Shown here: in pieces, positions 36,301 to 45,498 of the stretch
Position numbering within the stretch: position 1 is the first letter of the stretch
Layout: each line of letters starts with the position of its first letter
Assembly: GCA_028583405.1 (NCBI GenBank)
Contig: CM053259.1
Span: forward strand, 15,924,594-15,988,593
Direction of reading: 5' to 3'
DNA from: Pogonophryne albipinna
Lineage: Eukaryota > Chordata > Actinopteri > Perciformes > Artedidraconidae
Length of the DNA stretch: 64,000 nt
Notes under the pieces: model-generated
Database searches by the model: none
Told to the model about the DNA's origin: nothing
Seen by the model: only the letters and a program-made list of their open reading frames with translations
Translations under genes and position numbers: made by a program

Positions 36301-39300
36301 AAAGCAGTCATTCACTGGAGCTTCCACAAACAACAATCAACTTAATTATTACATTCAAATGAAGTACATTATTCAAGTTTACAATCACTTTGGATAATAA
36401 CACGGGAGAAATGAGCGGAAGCGCTCTCTTTTCTTCTCTCCCCCCCTCTCTCTCTCCCCCCCTCTCTCTCCCCCTCTCTCCCCCCCTCCCTCTCTCTCCC
36501 CCCCTCTCTCTCCCCCCCTCTCTCTCCCCCTCCCCTCTCTCCCCCTCCCTCCTGACAGCCTGTCAGTATTTCATGCAGCTCACTGATCCAGTAATGAGTG
36601 ACCCGACAGTGAAGAATAAATATATTTATAACTAGTTTAGCTTGTTCCAGAGGTAGATAAAATAGCTAAGTGTGTTAGGTCTAACTCTTGTGTGTTTCGC
36701 TCCGCTTACCGGTCCGGCGGGTGGAGCTGCAGGATTTCTGCATCACACACACGTTGCATACCGCTATTTTACTGTCTTTTTCGGACACCTTAAAATAATG
36801 CCAGACTGGTGAAGCCATTTTGGCGAGCTTGTTTTGCCGCACACAGAGAAAAGTGTCATGTATTTTACGTCTCTCTCGCGATCAGCATGTTTAGAGAGCA
36901 CTGATCGATCGGTAGAAAGTGAGTATCGGCCGATCTCGATCGGTGACCGATCGATCGGAGCATCCCTAGTTTTAATAATACTTTTGCTTTTCAATGTTTG
37001 CCATTTCAAACCATGAGCTGGTTCAAATAATATTTGCCTTGATTTACAATATGTTCTCATTTGTTTTATCAGTACAGTTTTGAAGCTTTTGTGCTTTTCT
37101 TTGCCACAGTCCACTTTGGACTACAAGAAATATTTCAGGATTGCACTTTTAACTCACTTGAAATGTTCTCACTTGCTTGGTTTCAAAACATAACAAATGC
37201 CATAATCTGTTCATTGGGGACCATCAATGCTATTTTTCATTGCTGTTGCCGGCCACTATTGCTCATGTAAACCTACTACTGCTGCGCCCCCTGTAATCTC
37301 AGAGGCACCCTGAGTCATTTTGTTCTGGAACCGGGCCTGTACATGGCCATATACTAAACAAAATACAGAGCACTCCGTCTTTTAAACTATTTTCCTTTCT
37401 CTTTCTTGATCCTCCTTAGCAACCTTCATTATAGTCCTTGACAGTGGTCTGTACTGGATTAACAACGTGTCACATGTTAAGAAGTTACAATCAGAATCCA
37501 GTATTCAACTAAGCCGTGTTATACAAGTTGTTAGTAGCCTTAAGGGCCTACACAGTTGTTATGCTATACCACATTGACCTTCACTGGATGAATAATGAGC
37601 TGCACTAAACCACATTTTAGCATTTAAAATAACTAGCCATTCTTTTGCGGTTATTTTGGGGAAAGTAACTCAAAAGTAACTAAAGTAGTGTAACTCATTA
37701 CATTTCAGAGACAGTAATATTGTAATGTAACTTATTACTTTCAAAAGAGAGTAATAAGTAATATATTACATTTTGGAAGTAACTTGCCCAACACTGATTA
37801 TGATACATTTAACTGATGACCCTCTATGGCAGGGGTGTCCAAACTATGGCCCGGGGGCCAAATGCGGCCTATTTTGAATCGGCCCTCAGCAAATTAAAAA
37901 AGTATAATGAATTATGGCCAGGGCTGCACATAACTGGTGCGCACCTCCGCCAACAAAAGAGCACCTGGTCATTTGAAAAAAGGCGCATTTGCAGCGAGAG
38001 CGAGATGCATATGAATTCAGGGTCGGCTCGAGTCGCTGCGCTGGCAGTTCTGGGAGGGAAAAAAACATTTTTGACCGTTGGTGCTAATCCTAATTTTCGA
38101 CCTTGACAATATTCATAATTAAGTAAATGTAACACCCTTTTCACCCCGGTTACACGTTTCATTTGCCCTGTACGATGGGCGCTGTAAGTGATGAAAATGG
38201 GGGATGTTGGCTTATCTGGCGCCCGCAGCTCACAGCCAAAATGCGAGTGAGCAAGGGAGAGAGTGAGAGAGGGAGGGTGCACCGGTACCGGCGCTGTTGT
38301 TATTAGAATCTGGTGCTAGCTGCTCTAGCGGATATAAGAAGAAGATGTTTCTACAATAATGTGGAGGGAGAGTCCTCTCCAGTCAGACTGAGAGGCTGAT
38401 ACTACAGCTCAGTGAGGTAAAGGACTCTGAGGGTTTAGATAGTTCACTTTAGTCTAAGTTCAAACGGTTTGGTCACAATTTATGTAAACACATATTTCCA
38501 AGGCACTCCTTTATAATTATTGGGATAAACAGGTTTGAAATCATTTCAATATGACAGTAACCAAAAATATCATTTAAAACTGGAGATAAAAAAATATGCA
38601 TAAATAAATGTTAAGGTAAAATAAGATATGAACAACACAAATAAAATAAGTTACATTAATTTTTTATTGGCTATGGTAGGTTATTGGTTACATCCACTTG
38701 TCTAAGATGACAACAGAGACTTTCCACCCAAACCCAGCTGTTGACTTGTGGATGCAAGCAGCTAATCGCAGACTCAACCAGAGAGAAAGAAGTAGGCCTA
38801 CATCATCAGTTACCATGTCTGACAGAGAGGAAGACAGTGAGGAGAACAGTCAGGAGGGCAGTGATGACCGCTTGTAGGATTACTGGTCATGCTAATGTTG
38901 TCTTGTGTTCACCTCTGTGTGTTCAGTGCCGTGTGTCTGGCAAATAAAGACCCCCTCAAAAGGTACGGTTTATTTCATTTTAAGGATGAGCACCAAGCAA
39001 CATCTCCAGGTGCTCCTTTGAGAATCAGGGCAAAAAAGTTATGTGCAACCCTGATTATGGCCCACAAATTAAACATCTGCTATTGTGCTTCTTAAATATA
39101 ATGTTCAAATATATAACAGTATTAATGTGTTAAATAAATTCAGTGAATTAAAGTTGAAAACATTTTCTAACAAATCTTAGTTGATAAGAAAAAAGCCCAA
39201 TAATAGATTTACATAACAACCTTAAAATATACCCTTCATATTTCCTCTTATAAGCAATCTGAGCCTCCTGTTTTAAGGAATGAACTGCCAACACAATAAA

Positions 39301-41919
39301 TGAAACCCTACGGAGAGCTGTGTTTTTTTCATCAATATCAACCACAATTTACCTACATTTGATTGATTTTTCTAACTTAAAACTAAGAGGCAATATACCT
39401 CTAGTGAGCGGCCCAGCCCTTCGTATATTTTTCTGTATGTGGCCCTCGGTGAAAAAAGTGTGGACACTAGGGATGTGCATCTCCATCACTGAGGCCGATG
39501 CGATGCGCATCTCGATACGTTGCCACGATACGATACATTAACGATACATTTGAAACACCAGGCGATGCGATACGATACACCCCTGTTGCGATACGATTTG
39601 ATTCAACATTATTCGATTCGATGCAACACGATGCAAAAATAATGATACTTCAATATGGTACGACAGAGGATTTTTGTTTTATTCCTTATATGCAGCAAAT
39701 CATACATTAACAAAAAAGTGCTTTACATATTTGGTACTGCACATCCCATCATGCAGTTTATTTTTTTACCTTTAAAAGCTCTCCAGAGTACAGTACAATT
39801 GTATAACACCTCACAGGTAAACAATGTAAGGATGCATTGCTCATGATTAACAATGTGCAAATAACAGCTACCATAGTGCAATGCCCATACAGCTGCCAGC
39901 CTGATGTGCTGAACACTCATCCATAGGCTAACTCACCAGTGAGCAGAAAGCAGTGGTTTCTATATGAACAATAAAGAATACAAATAACCTTTCACAAACA
40001 GGTATTTCATAACTGCTTACAGTAAGGAAGACATTTAAATTATTATTGGCCGTCACAGGCTGCTGTAAACTAAACACCACTCTGACAGAACACCTCACTG
40101 AGTGATTTAACTCATATGTCTAACTTTCAGGTTTCTCTTTTCAGCCGCAGACCCCATGTCGCCTCTTTATGTGCGTCGCTAAGTTCCTTGTACTACTTGT
40201 GTACTTTAAAGCGGCTCGGCATCGTTAACAATTGCGAGCGATTTTTCAAGTTGACCGTCTGTAGTATATAGTGCCGCGCACATATACCATCAGGACGTTA
40301 CTGATGGTGTGCGGCTGCGGAGTGATACTGTGTGTATGCAAGCCCCAGAGTCCTGCACGGGTCTGATTTTCAAGACCCGCTCCCGCCCGGCACCCGCGAC
40401 GTGCAATACCGAACCCCCCCGCTACCCGCAGATATTGCCAATTAGTTCCGCAACCCGACCCGACCCGTCGGCACAAGATCCGCAACCCGACCCGAACCCG
40501 CATATATATGAGCAGTGAAAACATGCAATTATTAACACACGCAGTTGCATATTTGTCTCAAAAAGCGTCGGATGTTGGTTATTTTCTCCATCTAGGATGA
40601 CACCAAAAGCCTCCCAGACGTTGGATTTCGCTCTTGAGGAAGTGTTATTGAAAATGCTGTATTCTCCGCTAGAGAGCTTCACCTCAGCCATTTCGAATGT
40701 GGCGCGCACAGCAGCAGATTGATGCGCTGCAGAGGTTATGATTATGCGCGGTCCCGCGGGGGAGAGGTCTGAGGATTTAAACATTAAACTAAATTATTTT
40801 AATATATTTATTATGCAATACCCGCGACCCGACCCGCATCATCTTTGTTTTACCCAGAACCGAACCCAGAAAAAAGCGTTTGAAAAATACTACCCGCGAA
40901 TCACCTTTTTTGCGGGTCACCCGTCGGGTACCCGACCCGATGCAGGACTCTGGCAAACCCGCATCTAGGACGGATCTATGTATCATGGCTGTAGACCTGT
41001 TAAGTAATAAAGATACCTCATACAAAGGTCTACGGATACCTTATTACTCTCCATGACCTGCGGTCAACTATATAGCATAAAGGACTATTACACCGTCTTT
41101 CTTGAACAATCCGAAGTGTTGCCAAACGTTTGATTTGTAGGTATTTTTTGGTGCGCTGTATTTCTCTTTCTCCTCAACTTCCGTGTGTGTTGATAACTGA
41201 GACTCTCGGCCTCCATAGTGGTGAAGCAAATATCAAAGATAGTCTCTGCTGAGCGATGACAAGATGAAGGGATTTTATATGAATGAATCGTTTTTTTACC
41301 GATGCAAAGATGCTACGCAATCGATGCATCGCGAGTTCAACCCGGTTCAACCCAAACTGTAGCCGATGTGCACTCTTTCAACCGGTGCACCTGCATCTTG
41401 AACGTTTATGCCGGTGAATCTTAACATCTCTAGTGGACACCCCTGCTCTATGGAGTTAGAGCTTCAAATTTGACACCTGTCAAACATCTGTTCACGGTAC
41501 CTACAACTACTCTGTCTGTTTTTCCTGTGACAGTGACGGACCCCTTGGACGATATTCCAGATGTCAGCCACAAGAGCTTCATGCAGCGGTATTTAAAGGC
41601 CTGGCCTTACCCGCCCCAGACACAGTACCGGGTTGGACAGGCTATAAATGCAGAATTAAATGGAGTAATACAGAGGTGTACGGTGCAGACGATCGACTCC
41701 AGCTTGTTTAAAGTTCTCGTTTTGGTCAGTATTTGTGAACATCTTTCTTAAAACTATTTTCAACAGTATTCTTGGTTTATTCTCCCCTGCAATATGTATT
41801 TAGATTGCTTGACTCAGTCGTTTTTGTGTCATCAATCATAGGCGGATCAACATGAGGAATGGATCTACCGAGGCTCCTCATGCTTGGAACACATCATCAA
41901 AATGAATTCAGATAAATAG
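27243..41919 (+). CDS. SETDB1-like protein, N-terminus plus triple Tudor only
   Basis: Eight coding segments (27243-27397, 27776-27873, 28005-28442, 28950-29117, 31606-31807, 32813-32886, 41534-41724, 41842-41919) join with matching phases to 467 codons plus stop. Recognised by eye against vertebrate SETDB1: the N-terminal coiled region ending [16 protein letters not shown] and a serine/acid stretch (YTDSDSEDN), a low-complexity charged exon, then three Tudor repeats (about residues 262-320, 320-378 and 388-460). Key matches are [30 protein letters not shown] and [12 protein letters not shown]. Family knowledge: SETDB1's triple Tudor reads methylated/acetylated H3 tails, and its MBD and SET domains follow. 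Here a TAG comes right after Tudor 3 and I find no MBD or SET coding downstream. It could be a Tudor-only paralogue, a truncated isoform or a young pseudogene. Confidence 0.8.
27776..27873 (+). CDS. SETDB1-like coding exon 2
   Basis: The acceptor TTCAG ends at 27775. It encodes [18 protein letters not shown] and [13 protein letters not shown], corresponding to the conserved segment before the acidic stretch of SETDB1. The donor GTAAGA is at 27874, phase 1. Confidence 0.8.
28005..28442 (+). CDS. SETDB1-like coding exon 3
   Basis: The acceptor TTTGTAG ends at 28004. It encodes 146 residues, mostly polar and low complexity (acidic, then a [13 protein letters not shown] basic patch that may be a nuclear localisation signal). 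The donor GTAATG is at 28443. If unspliced the frame would stop at 28499. Confidence 0.7.
28950..29117 (+). CDS. SETDB1-like coding exon 4 (Tudor 1 start)
   Basis: The acceptor CACTGACAG ends at 28949. The end of the exon, [16 protein letters not shown] then [11 protein letters not shown], matches the first strands of the SETDB1 Tudor module. The donor GTAAGA is at 29118. Confidence 0.8.
29325..30440 (-). mobile_element. L2-type LINE fragment in intron 4
   Basis: On the - strand: a reverse-transcriptase C-terminal half followed by the ubiquitous fish 3' tail (GACGCTTTTATCCAAAGCG on +, 29346-29364). It is 5'-truncated at about 30440, inside the palm domain. Confidence 0.8.
29535..30440 (-). 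pseudogene. L2-type reverse transcriptase, C-terminal part, broken
   Basis: Reading from 30440: [14 protein letters not shown], then the catalytic box as YADH instead of YADD. A stop and frame change near 30275 precede [15 protein letters not shown], and the body runs to [11 protein letters not shown] and [15 protein letters not shown]. The middle ([16 protein letters not shown]) is in another frame between two compensating frameshifts. Family knowledge: loss of the second Asp of YADD abolishes polymerase activity. Confidence 0.8.
30441..31605. other. Rest of intron 4
   Basis: AT-rich intronic sequence; I see no coding exon or delimited repeat. It ends at the acceptor TTTTTTTCGCAG (31605). 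Confidence 0.4.
31606..31807 (+). CDS. SETDB1-like coding exon 5 (Tudor 1/2)
   Basis: It encodes [35 protein letters not shown] and [11 protein letters not shown], the best match to the SETDB1 Tudor 1 to Tudor 2 junction. The donor is GTTCGT at 31808 (weak after GT); phase 2 agrees with exon 6. Confidence 0.85.
31808..32812. other. Intron 5
   Basis: About 1 kb without a recognisable gene or bounded transposon; AT-rich. The acceptor TTGTTTTCCAG ends at 32812. Confidence 0.4.
32813..32886 (+). CDS. SETDB1-like coding exon 6 (Tudor 2 end)
   Basis: It encodes [20 protein letters not shown] then VCRP, aligned with the Tudor 2 strands and linker of SETDB1. The donor GTAAGT is at 32887, phase 1. 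The next coding exon lies 8.6 kb away. Confidence 0.85.
33040..34984. mobile_element. Element H (GGGGCCTCATTTATAAA ends) in intron 6
   Basis: Perfect 18-bp terminal inverted repeats GGGGCCTCATTTATAAAG (33040) and complement (ending 34984). CGTACGC/GCGTACG-type subterminal repeats lie inside both ends. This end sequence is familiar from Harbinger-like elements of fish. Element B copy 2 (33676-34422) is nested inside. There is no transposase. Confidence 0.8.
33676..34422. mobile_element. Element B, copy 2 (nested in H)
   Basis: The ends are TGGCACGTTTCCACT and AGTGGAAACGCGCCA, with TTA at 33673-33675 and 34423-34425. It is near-identical to 8796-9541, with small indels (for example near 33845). 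It is younger than H. Confidence 0.88.
36177..36968. mobile_element. hAT element F (nested in E copy 2)
   Basis: It begins TAGGGATGCTCCGATCG and ends CGATCGGAGCATCCCTA, with an 8-bp duplication GTTTTAAT at 36169-36176 and 36969-36976. E copy 1 has one GTTTTAAT at the same place (about 10789). Subterminal CGATCGG repeats are present. It includes a CT-rich tract at 36418-36555. A reversed fragment of the same family lies at 57770-57919. Confidence 0.93.
36418..36555. repeat. CT-rich low-complexity tract
   Basis: Runs of CTCTCTCCCCCC repeated for about 140 bp inside element F. An open frame crosses it but is compositionally forced, not a gene. Confidence 0.85.
37919..39053. mobile_element. hAT element J (nested in I)
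   Basis: It begins CAGGGCTGCACATAACTGG and ends TTATGTGCAACCCTG, with a perfect 8-bp duplication ATTATGGC at 37911-37918 and 39054-39061. The 1135-bp interior has no intact gene. Confidence 0.92.
39468..41432. mobile_element. hAT element K (nested in I)
   Basis: It begins TAGGGATGTGCATC and ends TTAACATCTCTA, with a perfect 8-bp duplication GTGGACAC at 39460-39467 and 41433-41440. CGATAC/ACGATGC repeats lie under the left end and ATCGATGCATCG near the right end. Element L is nested within. No transposase. Confidence 0.9.
40346..40952. mobile_element. hAT element L (nested in K, nested in I)
   Basis: It begins CAGAGTCCTGCACGGGTC and ends GATGCAGGACTCTG. The 8-bp flanks are GCAAGCCC (40338-40345) and GCAAACCC (40953-40960), one mismatch. 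CCCGACCCG-type subterminal repeats fill both ends. 607 bp, non-coding. Confidence 0.9.
41534..41724 (+). CDS. SETDB1-like coding exon 7 (Tudor 3 start)
   Basis: The acceptor CCTGTGACAG ends at 41533. It encodes [35 protein letters not shown] and SSLFKVLVL, matching the third Tudor of SETDB1 and its linker. The donor GTCAGT is at 41725, phase 0. Confidence 0.85.
41842..41919 (+). CDS. SETDB1-like coding exon 8 (Tudor 3 end and stop)
   Basis: The acceptor ATCATAG ends at 41841. It encodes [20 protein letters not shown] then MNSDK and TAG (41917-41919). The frame beyond the stop is open for ten more codons to a good donor (GTAAAT at 41951), so the TAG may be an acquired nonsense change in an exon that once continued. 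Confidence 0.8.
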   Translation, partial: ADQHEEWIYRGSSCLEHIIKMNSDK

Positions 41920-42473
41920 GAGCGGAAGAATACGCCTTCTGTAGTCGCTGGTAAATTTGTTTCTTAACCTAAATAAAATTATTCAAGTTAATCCTGAGAC
42001 CTATTTTATCTCATATGTCTTGTATTCTCCAGAATCATCAAAGGCAGCACCCTGATGGAACAATGATGTGTAAAGAGAGCTGTGTGCTCTCAAGATGGTG
42101 GCCCCTTCATTTAGTGAAAGGTGCTCTCCAAGGATACGCTGGAACGTTTTTTAATCCGCACTTAAGTTACCTTCCAGCTGGGCCGATTGAGAGCTATAAA
42201 GATTATAGTAAAGTTCCAGAAGGGCTTACAGTATTAGACATCTGATTCATTGCCCTTGACCTGGTCAATGCCCATGCCGTTCATGTGAACAATGTCTGGA
42301 GATCATTCCTCCGACATGCCAGATATATTTGATGCAGATCAGAGAATGTCTGTTTTCCTGGGGAATGCGATGGGCCTTGCATATGTTTTTCTGAAGATTT
42401 AGACCTTTTATAATAAATGTATTTTAGTTTTTTGTGTGATAAATTAATAAAAACGATATGTTCATTTCCATCA
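41920..42473 (+). promoter_or_regulatory. 3' region of the SETDB1-like gene with poly(A) signals
   Basis: AATAAA occurs at 41972-41977, about 55 bp after the stop, and again at 42412-42417. A possible further exon starts at 42034 after CTCCAG, but every frame that would join it stops quickly. A 76-codon frame ending at 42245 matches nothing I know. I treat the region as 3' UTR. Confidence 0.45.
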
Positions 42474-42478
42474 ACCTT

Positions 42479-42865
42479 TGTAATGGCAATTTTATTATTC
42501 CAATGTCCTATATCCTTTTGCCATTACTTCACAGGAGGGTTTAGAGTGATCCTGACGCAGACACAAACAGATGAATTTCTGGTCTTTTGCTGCAGTTTAG
42601 AATGATGTTTATTGCTTTACATACCAAGGTTTAAGTATGCAGTGTCAAAGGGTTGTGGTCTGAGCATCTGCCGGCTGGGCTGTCTGGCTGGTAGAATCGG
42701 TATGCTCTTCCTCCTGTGTCCTCGTCCTCTCCTGTCACCTATGACCCCTTTTATACACCCGGTGCAGCTAAACCCCACCACCAAGTGTTCAAAGATAATA
42801 TTGCACTATACATATAAATAAGGTAAACTGAGACACCAACAACACCCATAATAAAGGAGCTATGT
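42479..42865 (-). repeat. BEL-2 3' LTR
   Basis: It matches 54761-55122 across most of its length (for example ACTTCACAGGAGG and CCGGTGCAGCTAAACCCC on +), in the same orientation, with a few short insertions. The inner end near 42865 is blurred by divergence. Confidence 0.85.
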
Positions 42866-42994
42866 AAAATACAAAGTGTGTTCTATGTGTTGGTATGATT
42901 ATTCAGTTTTCTTCTTTTCTTATTTTAAGGGTAACCAGTCTTTATGGTACTTATGTCTCAGCTTCCTGGAGCATACATATCTTAGTTATTGGTT

Positions 42995-43401
42995 ATTCAG
43001 AGGTTTCTTCAGGTCACCAGTCCACTCTGAATGTTTTCAGATTTTTTGCATTTATGATGTCTGGGATCTCAAACCCGACCTCATACTGCTCTCGCTCCAT
43101 GGTCTGTTTGACGACAGCTTCCCTGACGCCATGGAGACGACCCTGTCGACCTTTGATGCCGTTCATCAGCTCAAGTTCAGGTTTAAACCTATCAACGATG
43201 TCACAGGCATCCTTTTTGGTGAACGCCGTCTTTTCTGGATCCAAATGTTCCTGAAACCACAACGGCTTCTCACGGATGCAGCTCCGACGTGTTGCTTTGT
43301 CTTTATTCTGTCTCTTCCTTTTTCAGTCTGATTTCTTCTCATGCCACGTAAGCAGCTTTCCGGCTGTATGGGTGACAAACCTTCTCCGGAGCCTTCAGCA
43401 T
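42995..43401 (-). pseudogene. Processed TMA16-like copy inside BEL-2
   Basis: Start codon at 43401 on -. Visible segments: MLKAPEK, HPYSRKAAYVA, then in another frame PLWFQEHLDPEK, FTKKDACDIVDRF, MNGIKGRQGRLHGVREAV, VKQTMEREQYEVGFEIP and INAKNLKTFR. These fit, in order, the translation machinery-associated protein TMA16 of vertebrates, a ribosome-assembly factor, recognised from memory of the family. No introns interrupt it. Lesions are a TGA after HPYSRKAAYVA, at least two frameshifts (one just after LKTFR) and a short deletion after VDRF. It lies 64 bp after the protease remnant and about 130 bp before the 3' LTR, same sense as the element. Confidence 0.75.
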
Positions 43402-43464
43402 TTTGTCTGTTTGAAAACATGTGTGGGTGCTGCTGTTAGAATCTCTGCCGTCGTTGCTTCCTCT

Positions 43465-43720
43465 TAGGGGACCATAGAAGACCCATCCCAGTAGGGTCTT
43501 CATAGCATACGGTCCTTCTCCTTGGCTATTGACCAGCTCCCAAGGTTACAATACCTATAGATACCAATACCAATAGAATTTGTCCCGATGAGTAGGTCAA
43601 TGCCAGAGTCAATTTCATGAATTTTGATGTTCTTTAAGTAAGGCCATTTTTCAAGATCTTCTTGTACAGGAATATTGTGTTTGTTAACAGACATGGTCTT
43701 GTGTGAAAACATCAGATAGT
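43465..43720 (-). pseudogene. BEL-2 A17 protease remnant
   Basis: EDLEKWPYLKNIKIHEIDSG, IDLLIGTN and, after a frame change, KTLLGWVFYGPL match the C-terminal half of the BEL/Pao A17 aspartic protease (compare LLIGYD and LGWSIIG in BEL-1). The active-site part lies in the degenerate stretch 43720-44140. Confidence 0.65.
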
Positions 43721-45397
43721 TTAAGGAAATTGTCTTTGTCCAGACTCGATATTTCCAAACCTGAGATATGATGACTAGACACCATTTTTTCTTGATTTCA
43801 TTGTCTTTAAGAGAATGTTAGTCCTTTGTCCTGTAAGGTTTAGCCTCATTAAACGTTCTGTGCAAAAGGTAGATGAACTTCCAGGGTCCAAAAAGGCATA
43901 CGTTTGCAACACTTTGTCACCCTTGTGGTTCTTTACTTGAACTGGGATGGAGAAAATGGGATGATCATCTCCCGCCCCAATATGACCACATATTTGAGTT
44001 GAGACAACAGTATTACCTCCAGTTGGTTTCCCATTCTGTGTTCTGGTTCCTTTCTTTTGCCCTTTTGTTCAATGTGGATGATTTTGGCTGCACACATAAC
44101 ATGTCAAACGACGGTGGCAGTGTTTGCTCATGTGACCTATTTTTAGGCATCCAAAACATACTCCCTTTTCCTGTGTGTTTTCTTCAGGATGTGTGGACAC
44201 TGCCCCAATGAGTGACCACTTCTGCTGCAGAACAAACACAAATGTAGGGATTTGGTGGTTGATGCAGGTATCTTCAGTCCATTTATTGTTGTATTTTCTA
44301 GCACTGGTGTTCTTGGGCAGGTAACAGTTGTTGCAAAACTGCTTACTCTTGACAAGGTAGAGGTTTTGAAAGTTGTAGATGGTTTATCATCTTGGATGTT
44401 TCCAAACAGAGGATCTGACAGTATATTCACTTGTCTCTCCATGAAGTCGACAAGGTCAGGCAATGTAGCTCGATGCCCACGCCCTTCCTCTAGCTGACAT
44501 GCTCTATTCCTCCACTTGTCTCTGAGTTTGTAGGGTAGTTTCTGAAGTATGTTTTTCACGTTTGAAACAACATTAATTTCATCCATATAGGTGAGATGTT
44601 CCATTGCAACAACCTCTTAAGAACAAAGAGAAGGCTTGCAGTGCTTCCACATCTTCGGTTTTGATCATTGTCCAGGTAAATGCTTTGGTAATGAGCACAA
44701 GATTGCCACTGCATACATGAACAAAGTGTTCCTCAAGCAGCTGTTTTTCCCTTTGATAGCCTTGAGCTGGAGGCAGATGTTGGCAGCTGCACACTAGGTC
44801 CTTTGGTTGTCCTCTGGTGTATTGCTCTAGGTAATGCAGGCAGTCACTTTCATCATCAGTTTTACGTTCTACTCCTCTTTCAAATGCACAGATGAAGGCT
44901 TCAAACTGCAATGGGTCACTATCATAAACAGGAATGTCTCTTGGTGGTAAAGTAGAAGTACGATGTTGTTGAGCCAGCATAGCAGTGATGTCATTTTGCC
45001 TCTGGATTAAGTTATAGATGTCACCTTGATTACAGGTGGTGTGATGTCAACATGTCCCTGTTGTGTCTGTATATTTTGTCTGGGAATAGAGGTTTGGACT
45101 TGATGAGGTGAGAATTCAGTTGCATGTAGATTAAATCTTGCTGTAGGGTTTCTGAAGTAAGAGTTCATCCCATCTGATGCTCTAGAGGTGTGTCTCGATC
45201 CCATGCTGAGCACATTTATCCTGGCATTTGCTGCTGCCAGTTCAGTTTGTAAATCCAATTGTTCCTTCTTTCGTTTCAACTGTTGTTCCAACCGTTCCCC
45301 TTGTACATCAAGTTCATGTTGAATGTTCAGTGCTGCAGCCCTTTCAATTAAAGCAGCCCTTTCTGCCTGAGCTTTAATTTGAGCAGAGGATGTAGAT
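43721..45397 (-). pseudogene. BEL-2 Gag, central part
   Basis: From 45397: a coiled coil (QAERAALIERAAAL, LKRKKEQLDLQTELAAANAR), then DIPVYDSDPLQFEAFICAFE and LEQYTRGQPKDLVCSC of the DUF1759-like region. It continues LPYKLRDKWRNRA and ends with a knuckle-like CLFCSRSGHSLGQC near 44200. Frames change at about 45000 and 44590. Below about 44140 only scattered remnants of the Gag-Pol junction remain. Confidence 0.75.
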
Positions 45398-45498
45398 CAG
45401 GGGTGCCTAACCTTTTTTGAACCGAGAGCTACTTTTAAAGTTGCCAGTCTGCCGAGATCTACCAGTCCAAATAGAGAGGCGTAGCCATTACTGACAGC

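Larger units (their letters stand above)
35178..37796. mobile_element. hAT element E, copy 2 (contains element F)
   Basis: CAGTGTTGGGTGTAACG to TGCCCAACACTG, with a perfect 8-bp duplication ATTATGAT at 35170-35177 and 37797-37804. It matches E copy 1 over its length apart from element F at 36177-36968. Non-coding. Confidence 0.92.
37830..41445. mobile_element. hAT element I, outer member of a nest in intron 6
   Basis: It begins CAGGGGTGTCCAAACTATGG and ends GTGGACACCCCTG, with a perfect 8-bp duplication CTCTATGG at 37822-37829 and 41446-41453. Element J (37919-39053) and element K (39468-41432) sit inside it. K landed only 13 bp from the right end, splitting the terminal repeat. I see no transposase core. 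Confidence 0.92.

Noticed and set aside
36390..36635. 81-codon open frame rich in Ser/Leu/Pro
   Set aside because: Produced entirely by the CT-rich tract in element F.
42015..42245. 76-codon frame as the next SETDB1-like exon
   Set aside because: The in-phase joins from exon 8 stop immediately and the sequence does not resemble the MBD or linker; more likely 3' UTR.
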